From: JABSOG01 sp965277695
Lineage (GTDB): Bacteria > Pseudomonadota > Gammaproteobacteria > Enterobacterales > Alteromonadaceae
Reading direction: 5' to 3'
DNA: 64,000 bases
Assembly (NCBI GenBank): GCA_965277695.1
Contig: CBDIDQ010000017.1
Location: forward strand, 1-64,000
Part shown: piece by piece, positions 1-7,814 of the stretch
How positions within the stretch are numbered: position 1 is the first letter of the stretch
Layout: each line of letters starts with the position of its first letter
Notes under the pieces: model-generated
Told to the model about the DNA's origin: nothing
Database searches by the model: none
The model's input: only the letters and a program-made list of their open reading frames with translations
Made by a program: the position numbers and the translations under genes

Positions 1-1413
1 CAAAATGCCGTTGATTTTTTTGCCAGAGAAACCGGGGTCAATTACACCTTGCCGCAAGGTTATGCCGTTAACGATAGCCCGCCGATGCCCGCAGGTGCGG
101 CGCTCAACCGGGTAACAATTGAAGAATCCACCGAACGACTCGATAAACAAAATAGTTTGGATGCCGATGTATCCTGCGGTGTCGGTGCATTTAGTGTTGA
201 TGTCAGCGGCAGTCAAGCAGCCAAAATGCAGCTTGATAAAGATGCCTATTACGCCACCCGCACCTCCTTTATTCCATTTTGGACGGTTTATCTTGCTGAT
301 CCCCCACCTCTGGCTGAGGGGCTATTCGATCTCGACATTCCGGTGCCGTTTAAACATGCCAATCGTAAACAGTACGAACGGTTTTTCCAGCGTTTTGGCA
401 GTCATTTTGTCAAACGCGCATGGATTGGCGGTAAAGCGACTTTGACGTTTAGCGTACTCAAGTCGTCGGATATCTCAGAAACGCAAATTCGGGCAGGTAT
501 CAAAGCCAGTTACGGCGGCATGGGCAATGCTCAGGCCAACAGTGAAATGACAGAAAACAAAAGCAAGCTGTTAAATAATTCAGAATGTGAAGTGTCTGGC
601 TTAGGCGGTGATTCAATGACCTTAGCGGCGCTGAATTCGTTAGATGAAGCGCTTTATAATCAGTGGGTTAAGTCAATCAAAGATAATCCCCAATCGATTG
701 AACTAGAAGTGGCGGGTATCTGGACGCTGATTGACGATGAAGAAAAGTCGGCAGCTTTAATGGCAGCCTACAAACAAAGCGCTACGTTCGAGCCGATATC
801 GGCGATTTTCAGCGTTGACCAGTCACTTTATTTCCTGCGGGATCGCCAATACTCCAGCTATGATGTACAAAGTGGCCAAAGCCACAAACCACAACCGATT
901 GACAGTAAATGGCCACAGTTAAAAACAATAGGCTTTCATCATATTGATGCCTGTTTGAGTGGCAATTATATTGGCGAGCAAGGAGAAAACCCACTGCAAA
1001 ATCAGGTGTTTTTCTTCCAAGGCACCAACTTCGTTGCAATGGATAAAAACACTGGCGACTTTAGCCAACCTAAATCCATCAGCTCAGGCTGGCCAGGGGT
1101 GACTTTTGCCCGAATTGATGCCGCATTGCACTTTGATCCCGAGTCAATTTACCTGTTTAGTGGCAAGTATTATATTCGCTTCAACATCAAGGAAAACCGC
1201 GTCGATGACGGTTACCCAGCACTTATCAGTGACCGCTGGGTAGGGGTTAATTTTGCCAAAATTGATGGCGCGATTTATTGGGGCAACGGCAAAATTTATT
1301 TCTTCCGTGAAGATCAATATGTCCGCTACGATGTCAGCAACTACAGTGCTGATCCGGGTTATCCTAAGCAAATCATGGGCAGTTATGTCGAAGACTGGAA
1401 ATTGTTTGTTTAG
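1..1413 (+). CDS. MACPF pore-forming protein with C-terminal hemopexin repeats (5' partial)
   Basis: The reading frame is open from base 1, so the true start lies left of the window; the TTG at 49 is only an internal codon. The visible part has the MACPF signature RFGSHFVKRAWIGGK at 124-138, that is aromatic-G-(S/T)-H-(F/Y), six residues, then GG. This supports a membrane-attack-complex/perforin fold that oligomerises into pores. After the MACPF part come about four hemopexin-like blades, each with a D/A-A/G-hydrophobic core, a YxF/YFF strand and a basic RxxQY-like turn, ending near 1413. The MACPF plus hemopexin combination is known in bacterial toxins, where the propeller probably binds glycans or a surface ligand. 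A DUF697 membrane protein follows 45 bp downstream. The family call is strong; the target cell and the missing N-terminus are unknown. Confidence 0.85.
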   Translation, partial: QNAVDFFARETGVNYTLPQGYAVNDSPPMPAGAALNRVTIEESTERLDKQNSLDADVSCGVGAFSVDVSGSQAAKMQLDKDAYYATRTSFIPFWTVYLADPPPLAEGLFDLDIPVPFKHANRKQYERFFQRFGSHFVKRAWIGGKATLTFSVLKSSDISETQIRAGIKASYGGMGNAQANSEMTENKSKLLNNSECEVSGLGGDSMTLAALNSLDEALYNQWVKSIKDNPQSIELEVAGIWTLIDDEEKSAALMAAYKQSATFEPISAIFSVDQSLYFLRDRQYSSYDVQSGQSHKPQPIDSKWPQLKTIGFHHIDACLSGNYIGEQGENPLQNQVFFFQGTNFVAMDKNTGDFSQPKSISSGWPGVTFARIDAALHFDPESIYLFSGKYYIRFNIKENRVDDGYPALISDRWVGVNFAKIDGAIYWGNGKIYFFREDQYVRYDVSNYSADPGYPKQIMGSYVEDWKLFV

Positions 1414-1458
1414 GCGTTTGGAAATAAATAATTCATCAATAAGATCACAGGCAAGAAA

Positions 1459-1953
1459 ATGACAGAATCAGAAACTATTCCAACAACAGCAAAACAATCC
1501 GAGCAAGCAGTGGCGATTGTTAATAACTACATTAAGGCAACAATGGCAATCGGACTAGTGCCGTTGCCAGTGGTTGATGCCGTGGCGATATCCGCAGCTC
1601 AACTCAAAATGCTCCATCATTTGGCCGCTATATATCAATTGGAATTCTCCGACAGTCGAGGAAAATCACTGTTAGCTTCACTGCTCGGTGGCATTGTACC
1701 GCTATCACTTAAAGCGACTTTATTCAGTTTATCCAAGGGGATCCCGCTGGTTGGCCAAACCGTCGGCGTGTTGGGCATGTCAGTATTATCTGCTGCATCG
1801 ACTTATGCCGTAGGTCAGGTGTTTATCCAACATTTTGACTCTGGTGGCACCCTACTCGATTTTGAACCGGACAAAATGCGCCAGTATTACCAGCAACAGT
1901 TGCAACGCGGTAAAGCAGTGGTACGAGAAAGTTTTGTTGGTGTTAAGCCTTAG
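1459..1953 (+). CDS. DUF697 family membrane protein
   Basis: This 164-residue protein starts with a short hydrophilic stretch, followed by the DUF697 core: IGLVPLPVVDAVAISAAQLKM, in the usual place where a helix with PxP/D enters the membrane. A glycine-rich hydrophobic segment follows (LLGGIVPLSL, then GIPLVGQTVGVLGMSVLSAA), consistent with two membrane helices. DUF697 proteins (YcjF/EcsC-like) are inner-membrane proteins of unknown biochemical function, often linked to GTPases or stress. The gene is 45 bp after the MACPF gene on the same strand, so co-transcription is plausible. The start codon is preceded only by a weak AGGCAAG. Confidence 0.8.
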   Translation: MTESETIPTTAKQSEQAVAIVNNYIKATMAIGLVPLPVVDAVAISAAQLKMLHHLAAIYQLEFSDSRGKSLLASLLGGIVPLSLKATLFSLSKGIPLVGQTVGVLGMSVLSAASTYAVGQVFIQHFDSGGTLLDFEPDKMRQYYQQQLQRGKAVVRESFVGVKP

Positions 1954-1957
1954 GGCA

Positions 1958-1975
1958 ACGAGGTTTCAACCTCGT
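1958..1975. repeat. Dispersed palindrome ACGAGGTTTCAACCTCGT, copy 1
   Basis: A perfect inverted repeat (arms ACGAGGTT and AACCTCGT around TC) begins five bases after the stop codon of the DUF697 gene. The same palindrome occurs at 13095-13112 and 56091-56108, so this is a dispersed intergenic family. Its place right after a stop suggests it may also act as a terminator or mRNA-stabilising hairpin. No T-run follows. Confidence 0.8.
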
Positions 1976-2000
1976 TAATGTCGGGGGATAATTGCAGCTT

Positions 2001-2050
2001 TAATTGGCTTTAATTGGCTTTAATTGGCTTTAATTGGCTTTAGTTGGCTT
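2001..2050 (+). repeat. Tandem 10-bp microsatellite-like repeat
   Basis: Five consecutive 10-bp units TAATTGGCTT; the last unit has G for A at its third base. It lies between the dispersed palindrome and the convergent 3' end of the Rpn gene, outside any coding region. The uniformity suggests recent slipped-strand expansion, so copy number may vary between isolates. Confidence 0.95.
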
Positions 2051-2103
2051 TATATGGTCGGTGCCAAATAAATAATCCATTATGAAATTCCTTACTCATT
2101 GGT

Positions 2104-2970
2104 TCAATCTGACAATCCACCAGCCAAACCCAGAATTTCAGCTTCACTTAATTGGGTCAGCTCAGCAATTTTTTCTACCGTAAAACCAGCGGTTAGCATG
2201 GCAATCGCAACTTCTGTTTTACCCTCAGCCTTTCCCTCGGCTTTACTTCTTCGACTAGCGGTATTAACCACACTATAGTTATCCCGATAAACCTTTAAAC
2301 TAGACTCATAACTTGCTCGTTCAACGTTATCCAGCGCCGCCACTCTAGCGATTTCAAAACCCTCGGCAATCACATCTCCAGCAAATAATTCAGGGATTTG
2401 TTCTAAACGATTAAGGTTTTTGAGAAAAAATAACCAACGGTCTTGATGAGAGCTGAGTTCTTCTAGCGTTTTATTGAAATTAGGCATTTCAACATAAATG
2501 AATTTAAGCTTGTCAGAGAATAAAACATTACGATGGTCTTTGAGCTCTACAGTATGGATCACATCCCGATTTACTGCTTTTTGCGCCTTATGATCACCAA
2601 AGACAAAATCTAAAATCCCGATGCAGTACACTGCTTTAAGATTGAAATCCCAATCACCTTTCGTCGCCTGAGCTTGGATTGGAAAACTAGCATAAAATAG
2701 TGTTCGGTCTTTAAAATAGTCTTGTGCGGCTTTTTGCATCTCGACAATAAAATGCTCGCCCTTTTCATTGGTGCAGTAAATATCAAACACACTTTTACGT
2801 TGCAACAAACTACCGGGTAAATGCTCGCTATTACGAAACGTCAAATCAACGACTTGCTCTTGACCACCAAGCAAGTCATTAATAAAACTCACTAATAAAT
2901 GCTTGTTTTTCTCTTCGCCAAAAAGTTTCTTAAAACCAAAATCAGTATAGGGATTAATGAAAATTTCCAC
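2104..2970 (-). CDS. Rpn family PD-(D/E)XK nuclease / putative transposase
   Basis: The 288-residue protein opens with INPYTDFGFKKLFG, the hallmark start of the Rpn (recombination-promoting nuclease) / PDDEXK_2 family. The nuclease core is visible as the D of SVFDIYC near residue 63 followed by FIVEMQK near 74-80, matching D-x(n)-(E/D)-x-(Q/K). The C-terminus has the low-complexity KAEGKAEGKTE linker and a short helical domain (FTVEKIAELTQLSEAEI) that is typical of the family. Known members are DNA endonucleases that stimulate RecA-independent recombination; related proteins are often annotated as transposases without terminal repeats. It stands alone in the minus direction. No inverted repeats were seen around it. 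Confidence 0.9.
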   Translation of the reverse strand: MEIFINPYTDFGFKKLFGEEKNKHLLVSFINDLLGGQEQVVDLTFRNSEHLPGSLLQRKSVFDIYCTNEKGEHFIVEMQKAAQDYFKDRTLFYASFPIQAQATKGDWDFNLKAVYCIGILDFVFGDHKAQKAVNRDVIHTVELKDHRNVLFSDKLKFIYVEMPNFNKTLEELSSHQDRWLFFLKNLNRLEQIPELFAGDVIAEGFEIARVAALDNVERASYESSLKVYRDNYSVVNTASRRSKAEGKAEGKTEVAIAMLTAGFTVEKIAELTQLSEAEILGLAGGLSD

Positions 2971-3181
2971 GACCGTTCACCTCACCTGTTAATTCACAAC
3001 AACATCAATACCCAGTAATGTTGCCAAGTATCACATAAAATTCATTTAATAACAAATTAAATTTAAAGTTATACTTGTGTTCGATTTGGTATCAATCTTT
3101 GCTATTGAGGATGCCTTTCATATAATTAGGGGCGTTATTATACCCCCAAAATAACACCATATAGTTAGCGCCAAAAGCCTA

Positions 3182-3787
3182 TCAAGCGTGATTCCAGTTA
3201 TCTAAATCGGCACCATCACCCGGAGACAAACCAATAATATCGCCTTCGGTATTAATGCCTAGACCCAATACGGTGCGATTGGCATAGTTAAAATAGGCGG
3301 TTACTTGGTTGATTTCGAGAATTTCACCGTCGTCCCAACCCGCATCGCGCATCGCCTGAATATCTGTTTGCACCATTTTGGCAATATCCAAGGTCAATTT
3401 TGCCGCATAAGTTAAAGCCGCCACTTCTTTATCAGCAAAAACGTCACCGGGGGTTTTCGCTGCTAATGCTGCACGAATCGCCGTTGCACGGGTTTTATCA
3501 TCAACCAAACGCGCCATGCCTTGATAGTGATGTTCAACACAGTAATGACACGCGTTTAACATGCTGGTATAAACGCCAATCACTTCAAGAAACCACTTGC
3601 CCACTGTATTACGCGGGTGATGCAACACCTGTTTATATAAAGCCATATGGCCTTCCATGGTATGTGGCCGCAAACCATGGGCTAGCATGATGTTGTCGAC
3701 GTTATTATCAGGCCCCTTTACCCGATCATAAAGCTGCTTTAAATTGCCAGTAGCATCTTGGTACGCAATGGTGTTTATCCAGGTCAT
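3182..3787 (-). CDS. Peroxidase-related enzyme (AhpD / carboxymuconolactone decarboxylase-like)
   Basis: This 201-residue protein has the AhpD-type active-site motif ACHYCVEHH, that is C-x-x-C followed by H three residues on, around residue 80. In the family these cysteines and the histidine act in peroxide or alkylhydroperoxide reduction. The remaining layout matches the 'uncharacterised peroxidase-related enzyme' subgroup: YxxxTGxLKxLYDRVKGP at the start and DxGWxDxEILEINQVxAYFNYANR near the end. The start at 3787 is the only good ATG. A perfect palindrome sits upstream at 3822-3833. The gene is monocistronic. The natural substrate is unknown. Confidence 0.88.
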   Translation of the reverse strand: MTWINTIAYQDATGNLKQLYDRVKGPDNNVDNIMLAHGLRPHTMEGHMALYKQVLHHPRNTVGKWFLEVIGVYTSMLNACHYCVEHHYQGMARLVDDKTRATAIRAALAAKTPGDVFADKEVAALTYAAKLTLDIAKMVQTDIQAMRDAGWDDGEILEINQVTAYFNYANRTVLGLGINTEGDIIGLSPGDGADLDNWNHA

Positions 3788-3821
3788 CGTCTGTGTCTCT
3801 TATTTGGTTGGATGTGTTAGA

Positions 3822-3833
3822 TTGTATATACAA
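3822..3833 (-). promoter_or_regulatory. Palindromic operator candidate TTGTATATACAA
   Basis: A perfect 12-bp palindrome lies 35 bp upstream of the peroxidase-related gene and contains TATACA, a plausible -10 on the minus strand. TetR- or MarR-type repressors commonly bind such sites and block the promoter. No regulator gene is adjacent. This is based only on sequence symmetry and position. Confidence 0.4.
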
Positions 3834-4529
3834 GCCAGTGTTTCAGTTCTTACACTACGAAAAAATACTTCATAATTCAATGACTATTTTACTTGCGTCA
3901 GGATATGGATGATAACGGTTAATCTTGAAGGTAGACTGATGATTGGTTTTGGCATTATTCGTAAACTATTTTAGGAAACATCTAAGGGATACTCGATTGC
4001 CCTGGCTAGATTCAACTGATCTCTTTTTCATTAATTAGCCAACTAGTGAGTTTAGTGGCGGCACTTTGCAAGTGCTCGCAAATTGCGAACGCAATTTGCA
4101 AAAATAACCGGCAAACAACAAAAAGACCGAAAAAAACAACTATTAATCTTGCTACCAGAGCCTGTTGGTGTTTCATTTTTATACTTAAATGACTAAAAAA
4201 ATGTAATCATGCCCATATTCGATATTATTTTATAGAAACAAATAATGTAAATGACGATATCTCCCAATTAAGTGATGTACAAAGGGCATTGTATATAAAC
4301 AACAAACAGTGACGTTCCTTGATTGGCATGGTATATGCTTTATCAGTTTTGATTGAGTTGGCTCTTCGAGACACCTCAATTAAGAGATAAATAACAGGAC
4401 ATCTCAATTTTTACAACAAAGTTTGGCCGTCGGGTGTTTTCCCATCCAAAGGTGTAGGTCATTGATTTATTGGTATTTATAATAATTGAAAGTCATAATT
4501 AACTATACTAAAAAACCTTTTTTACCACT
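3834..4529. other. Gene-free stretch with two hairpins
   Basis: No convincing gene was found here. A 60-codon minus-strand frame at 4225-4407 has no recognisable features or ribosome site. Two inverted repeats stand close together: GCACTT-TGC-AAGTGC at 4061-4075 and GCAAATTGCG-AA-CGCAATTTGC at 4078-4099. The second is followed by AAAAATAA on the plus strand. They may be a structured RNA, a protein-binding site or a degraded repeat element. Confidence 0.5.
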
Positions 4530-4541
4530 AGGAGCTAACTA

Positions 4542-6098
4542 ATGCGAATAACATTCCTACCTACCCTTGCTTTATCCTTTGCCCTCACATCGACAGCTTT
4601 TGCGACCACCAATGAACCGATAAAACAGCTGTTTCCTGAGGCTGAAACTACTGCGACGACACTTGAAATTTATATCAAGGACACCCTCGCGGCAGAAGAA
4701 TTAGCCGAAATGGCTGCCGCCGAGGCCGCTGTCAGCAATGACCAAACCGTCACAGCTGACAAATCGCTTTCTCGAAGCCAGAGCAAAACCGGGCTGATAT
4801 CAGCCCGTTTTGATACCACCACGACAATGGTCAGCGACCCGTTAATTGCTGATATCACTTTTGGCGATGCTGACTTAACCGCTTGTGTTAATACAGCAGC
4901 TGCTGCTGCAGGCTGGACGCTGGCATCGCAAGTCAACAAACTCAAGTGTGATAGTAAAAACATCGATGACCTTAGTGGAGTACAACATCTTAGTTCACTG
5001 TATTTTTTGTCACTAAAAAACAATCAAATCAGTGATATCAGTGATTTGGCTAATTTGACCAACTTACAGTACTTATATATGAGAAGTAATCAAATCAGTA
5101 ATTTGCTCCCTTTAAGCCAGCTGACCAACTTACGTACCTTGTATTTGGATAATAACCAGGTGAGTGACATTACACCTTTAAGTAACCTGAGCTTGCTGGA
5201 TCGGTTATATTTAACCAGTAATCAGGTTAGCGACATCAGCGTTTTGTCCGGCTTAGCGAAAATGGGCTTTTTACTGCTTGATAATAACCAAATCAGTGAT
5301 TTATCACCGTTGACCAATCTGGTTAAACTAAAAACGCTGTTTTTGCATAACAATTTGGTCAGCGACCTGTCAGCGTTAACCAACCTAAATCTGTTAACCC
5401 GGTTATATCTGTCGGGCAATCAGATCGCTAATGTTTCACCGCTATCGACATTGACCAAGCTTGAGTGGTTATTGCTCGGTGGTAATCAAATTGCCTCTAT
5501 TTCAGCACTCAGTGGATTAATTGAATTACAGCGTCTGGATTTGAATCAAAACAATATCAGTGATATTACGGCTTTAGCGGCTATGGTTAAGCTGCAAATG
5601 CTTTATCTTGGTTTGAATAATTTGACAGATATTTCGGCCTTGGCCAATTGTGTCTTATTGGTCGATCTGATGCTGCAACAAAACCAGTTAATTGATATAT
5701 CGGTACTGGCTAATTTGACCTTATTGCAGGATTTAGACCTTGATAATAATTTCATTGTTGATATCACCCCACTGATTAATCTGATCTACTTACGGGAGTT
5801 GACAGTCTGCTTTAATCTTATCCGTATTATTCCATCACTGTTTAGGTTAACGCATATCTATCTGTTGAGTTTTACGGCTAATTTAATTGATGATATATCA
5901 GGTCTATCTAGCCTGACAACATTACAGAATGTCTATCTCGGTGATAATCAAATAACGGATATCAGTACATTTCCGCTATTGACCAATGGACAGAGTGTTC
6001 ATTTATCTGGCAATGCTGGTATTCAATGTAACGCCGTGTCGGCACTTCAAGCAACCTTGGTTGGGGTGAGTGTGATCCACACAGCTTGCCTACCTTAG
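4542..6098 (+). CDS. Secreted leucine-rich-repeat protein (internalin/SDS22-like)
   Basis: A clear ribosome site (AGGAG at 4530-4534) precedes ATG 4542. Residues 1-22 form a Sec signal peptide ending TSTAFA-T. A poorly conserved linker rich in A, E and T follows to about residue 130. From there to about 500 come some fifteen 22-residue repeats of the SDS22/internalin type, with consensus L..L..L.L..NQI.DISPL..LT. The last repeats are followed by a small cysteine-containing cap (GIQCNAVSALQATL). There is no membrane anchor, sorting signal or other domain, so it is probably a free periplasmic or secreted binding protein. LRR solenoids of this kind bind proteins; the ligand is unknown. A terminator follows at 6123. 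Confidence 0.88.
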   Translation: MRITFLPTLALSFALTSTAFATTNEPIKQLFPEAETTATTLEIYIKDTLAAEELAEMAAAEAAVSNDQTVTADKSLSRSQSKTGLISARFDTTTTMVSDPLIADITFGDADLTACVNTAAAAAGWTLASQVNKLKCDSKNIDDLSGVQHLSSLYFLSLKNNQISDISDLANLTNLQYLYMRSNQISNLLPLSQLTNLRTLYLDNNQVSDITPLSNLSLLDRLYLTSNQVSDISVLSGLAKMGFLLLDNNQISDLSPLTNLVKLKTLFLHNNLVSDLSALTNLNLLTRLYLSGNQIANVSPLSTLTKLEWLLLGGNQIASISALSGLIELQRLDLNQNNISDITALAAMVKLQMLYLGLNNLTDISALANCVLLVDLMLQQNQLIDISVLANLTLLQDLDLDNNFIVDITPLINLIYLRELTVCFNLIRIIPSLFRLTHIYLLSFTANLIDDISGLSSLTTLQNVYLGDNQITDISTFPLLTNGQSVHLSGNAGIQCNAVSALQATLVGVSVIHTACLP

Positions 6099-6122
6099 AC
6101 CATGCTAGAAAAATAATTAAGC

Positions 6123-6152
6123 AGCCGCCGGGTCAGCCTGTGCGGCTTTTCT
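6123..6152 (+). terminator. Rho-independent terminator after the LRR gene
   Basis: Stem arms AGCCGC (6123-6128) and GCGGCT (6142-6147) enclose a 13-base loop and run directly into TTTCTT, 25 bp after the LRR stop codon. Confidence 0.7.
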
Positions 6153-6353
6153 TCATCATTATCCCGCTGATGCGCTTCAAATTATCACTATTGAGCTTGT
6201 GAATAAACGCACCTTGTGGTGAGCATCACTGGCGCTCTGCCACACCCGACAAAAGACTGTTCCGTCAAAGGTTAAGGTTGACACCACCATAAGAGCTGGC
6301 ATTATGCTGCGCAGATAAAATTGTTAGCGATCATCAACCAGCAGAGAGCAAAA

Positions 6354-6524
6354 ATGAGCAAAGTCATCATCCAATTTGAAATCGAAAAAGAAACCAAAAA
6401 CAGCGTTCGTTATAAAGAGCTGCCGGAGGAAGGCAAAGCCCCCGTACTAGGGTCCTTATATGTACAAAAATGGTTTGCTGGTAATAGCAAAAAGCTGGAG
6501 ATCACAGTAGAAAAGAAAGATTAA
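6354..6524 (+). CDS. Small conserved hypothetical protein (56 aa)
   Basis: The preferred start is ATG 6354 (MSKVIIQFEIEKETKNSVRY); an upstream in-frame TTG at 6321 has no support. The protein is short and charged, with an alternating strand pattern: an N-terminal EIEKETKNSVRYKEL strand, a GSLYVQKW motif in the middle, and LEITVEK at the end. I recognise this layout from small conserved bacterial proteins of unknown function but cannot name the family. It is monocistronic and followed by a terminator at 6587. Confidence 0.65.
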   Translation: MSKVIIQFEIEKETKNSVRYKELPEEGKAPVLGSLYVQKWFAGNSKKLEITVEKKD

Positions 6525-6550
6525 TCGTTCGAAAAACGAGCATCAATTTA

Positions 6551-6579
6551 GTCTACGGCAGCGCTAAAACGCCGTAGAC
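6551..6579. repeat. Dispersed GTCTACGGC/GCCGTAGAC inverted repeat
   Basis: Perfect 9-bp arms (6551-6559 and 6571-6579) surround an 11-base loop. The right arm and following bases, GCCGTAGACGCGAATTCACC, reappear in reverse orientation at about 13066-13094, and GTAGACGAGG is shared with the copies at 13091 and 56088. It therefore belongs to the same dispersed intergenic repeat family as the ACGAGGTT palindrome. Confidence 0.65.
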
Positions 6580-6586
6580 GCGAATT

Positions 6587-6615
6587 CACCGAAGTATTGC
6601 ACCCTCGGTGTTTTT
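6587..6615 (+). terminator. Terminator of the small conserved gene
   Basis: Arms CACCGA (6587-6592) and TCGGTG (6605-6610) are followed immediately by five T residues. It lies between the small plus-strand gene and the convergent Tas-like gene. Confidence 0.6.
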
Positions 6616-6648
6616 AATCATCAATTGTTAGCCCATTTTAATCAAAGC

Positions 6649-7701
6649 TTAAAAAGGCATCGGGTGTTGTTTCAACAATTGTTGTAAATCAGTCATCACC
6701 GCTGCGCTCAAAGGCTGTTTAAACGCCGCAATATTTTGCTTTAACTGCGTCATCGTCGTGGCACCAATAATGGTTGAGGTGATGCCGTTAATTTGGTCGC
6801 ACCAACCTAATGCTAATTCGGTTGTTGAGATACCGTGCTGTTGCGCCAAATCAGCATAAGCCTTGACCGCTGCATTGGTACTTGGCGTATCTCTGAACAA
6901 ACCATTACGTTGGATAAAAGACCAGCGACTGCCCTGGGGACGTGCACCATCAATATATTTACCCGTTAACACCCCACCAGCCAAGGGTGACCAAGGTAAA
7001 TAGGCAACATCGTCAAAAACACAATTTTCGATCAAGTGTGGCCAGTCTTTGCTATGCAACAAACTAAATTCATTTTGCATTGATACCATCCGAGGCAAAT
7101 TATGCTGCTCACTTAAACGCAAATATTGATTTAAACCCCAGGGCGTCTCATTCGACAAACCACAATGACGGATTTTGCCCGCTTTTACACAAGCATCTAA
7201 ACCTTGCAAAATATCCAGCATGGCTTCAGTTTGCTTAGCGGTATCAACCCCCTGATGAATAGCCGAACCCGGCCAGTGTTGACCAAAATGTGGCGAATTT
7301 CGATTGGCCCAATGTAATTGATATAAATCAATATAATCGGTTTGCAAGCGCTTTAAAGAATCCTCAACCGCTTGGATCACCGCTTTGCCCGAAATAGCAC
7401 TACCTTGCCTGATATAAGATAATCCGGGTCCGGCAATTTTTGTCGCCAGTACAATGTCTTCACGTCGCGATGGCTTTGCTGCCAGCCAGTTACCAATAAT
7501 ACTTTCAGTTTTGCCATAAGTGTCTTTAGACGGCGGTACCGCGTACATTTCAGCGGTGTCGATAAAATTAACCCCTTGAGCACGAGCATAATCGATTTGC
7601 TCATTGGCATCAGCCTGATTATTTTGCAGGCCCCAAGTCATACTGCCTAAACAAACACGAGAAACAGCGAGTCCGCTGCTACCCAACTTAACGGTTTTCA
7701 T
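6649..7701 (-). CDS. tas: Tas-like NADP(H)-dependent aldo/keto reductase
   Basis: The protein matches the AKR superfamily and specifically the Tas subgroup: LGSSGLAVSRVCLGSMTWG at the N-terminus, FIDTAEMYAVPP (catalytic D and Y; Tas also has AEMYPVPP), SLKRLQTDYIDLYQLHW (K and H of the tetrad regions), CGLSNETPWG, and IIGATTMTQLKQNI for the C-terminal cofactor site. ATG 7701 is preferred over an upstream in-frame ATG because it has AAGGGATC at the right spacing and gives the usual ~350-residue length. Members reduce aldehydes or ketones with NADPH; the physiological substrate of Tas is not settled. It follows the nucleotidyltransferase gene on the same strand after a 113-bp gap. Confidence 0.9.
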   Translation of the reverse strand: MKTVKLGSSGLAVSRVCLGSMTWGLQNNQADANEQIDYARAQGVNFIDTAEMYAVPPSKDTYGKTESIIGNWLAAKPSRREDIVLATKIAGPGLSYIRQGSAISGKAVIQAVEDSLKRLQTDYIDLYQLHWANRNSPHFGQHWPGSAIHQGVDTAKQTEAMLDILQGLDACVKAGKIRHCGLSNETPWGLNQYLRLSEQHNLPRMVSMQNEFSLLHSKDWPHLIENCVFDDVAYLPWSPLAGGVLTGKYIDGARPQGSRWSFIQRNGLFRDTPSTNAAVKAYADLAQQHGISTTELALGWCDQINGITSTIIGATTMTQLKQNIAAFKQPLSAAVMTDLQQLLKQHPMPF

Positions 7702-7814
7702 AGATGATCCCTTATGTGATTGACCAGATAATAACGTCATACAAAGTATACAGAATACCCGGCGCAGTCAATCAATGAACATGAGGTTAAAACATTACCA
7801 GTGTTAGTCATCGG

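Noticed and set aside
4225..4407. 60-residue minus-strand ORF
   Set aside because: No ribosome site, no recognisable features, and AT-rich intergenic DNA; most likely chance.
4670..5023. 117-residue ORF antisense to the LRR gene
   Set aside because: Shadow of the repeat-rich LRR coding frame; no independent start signals.
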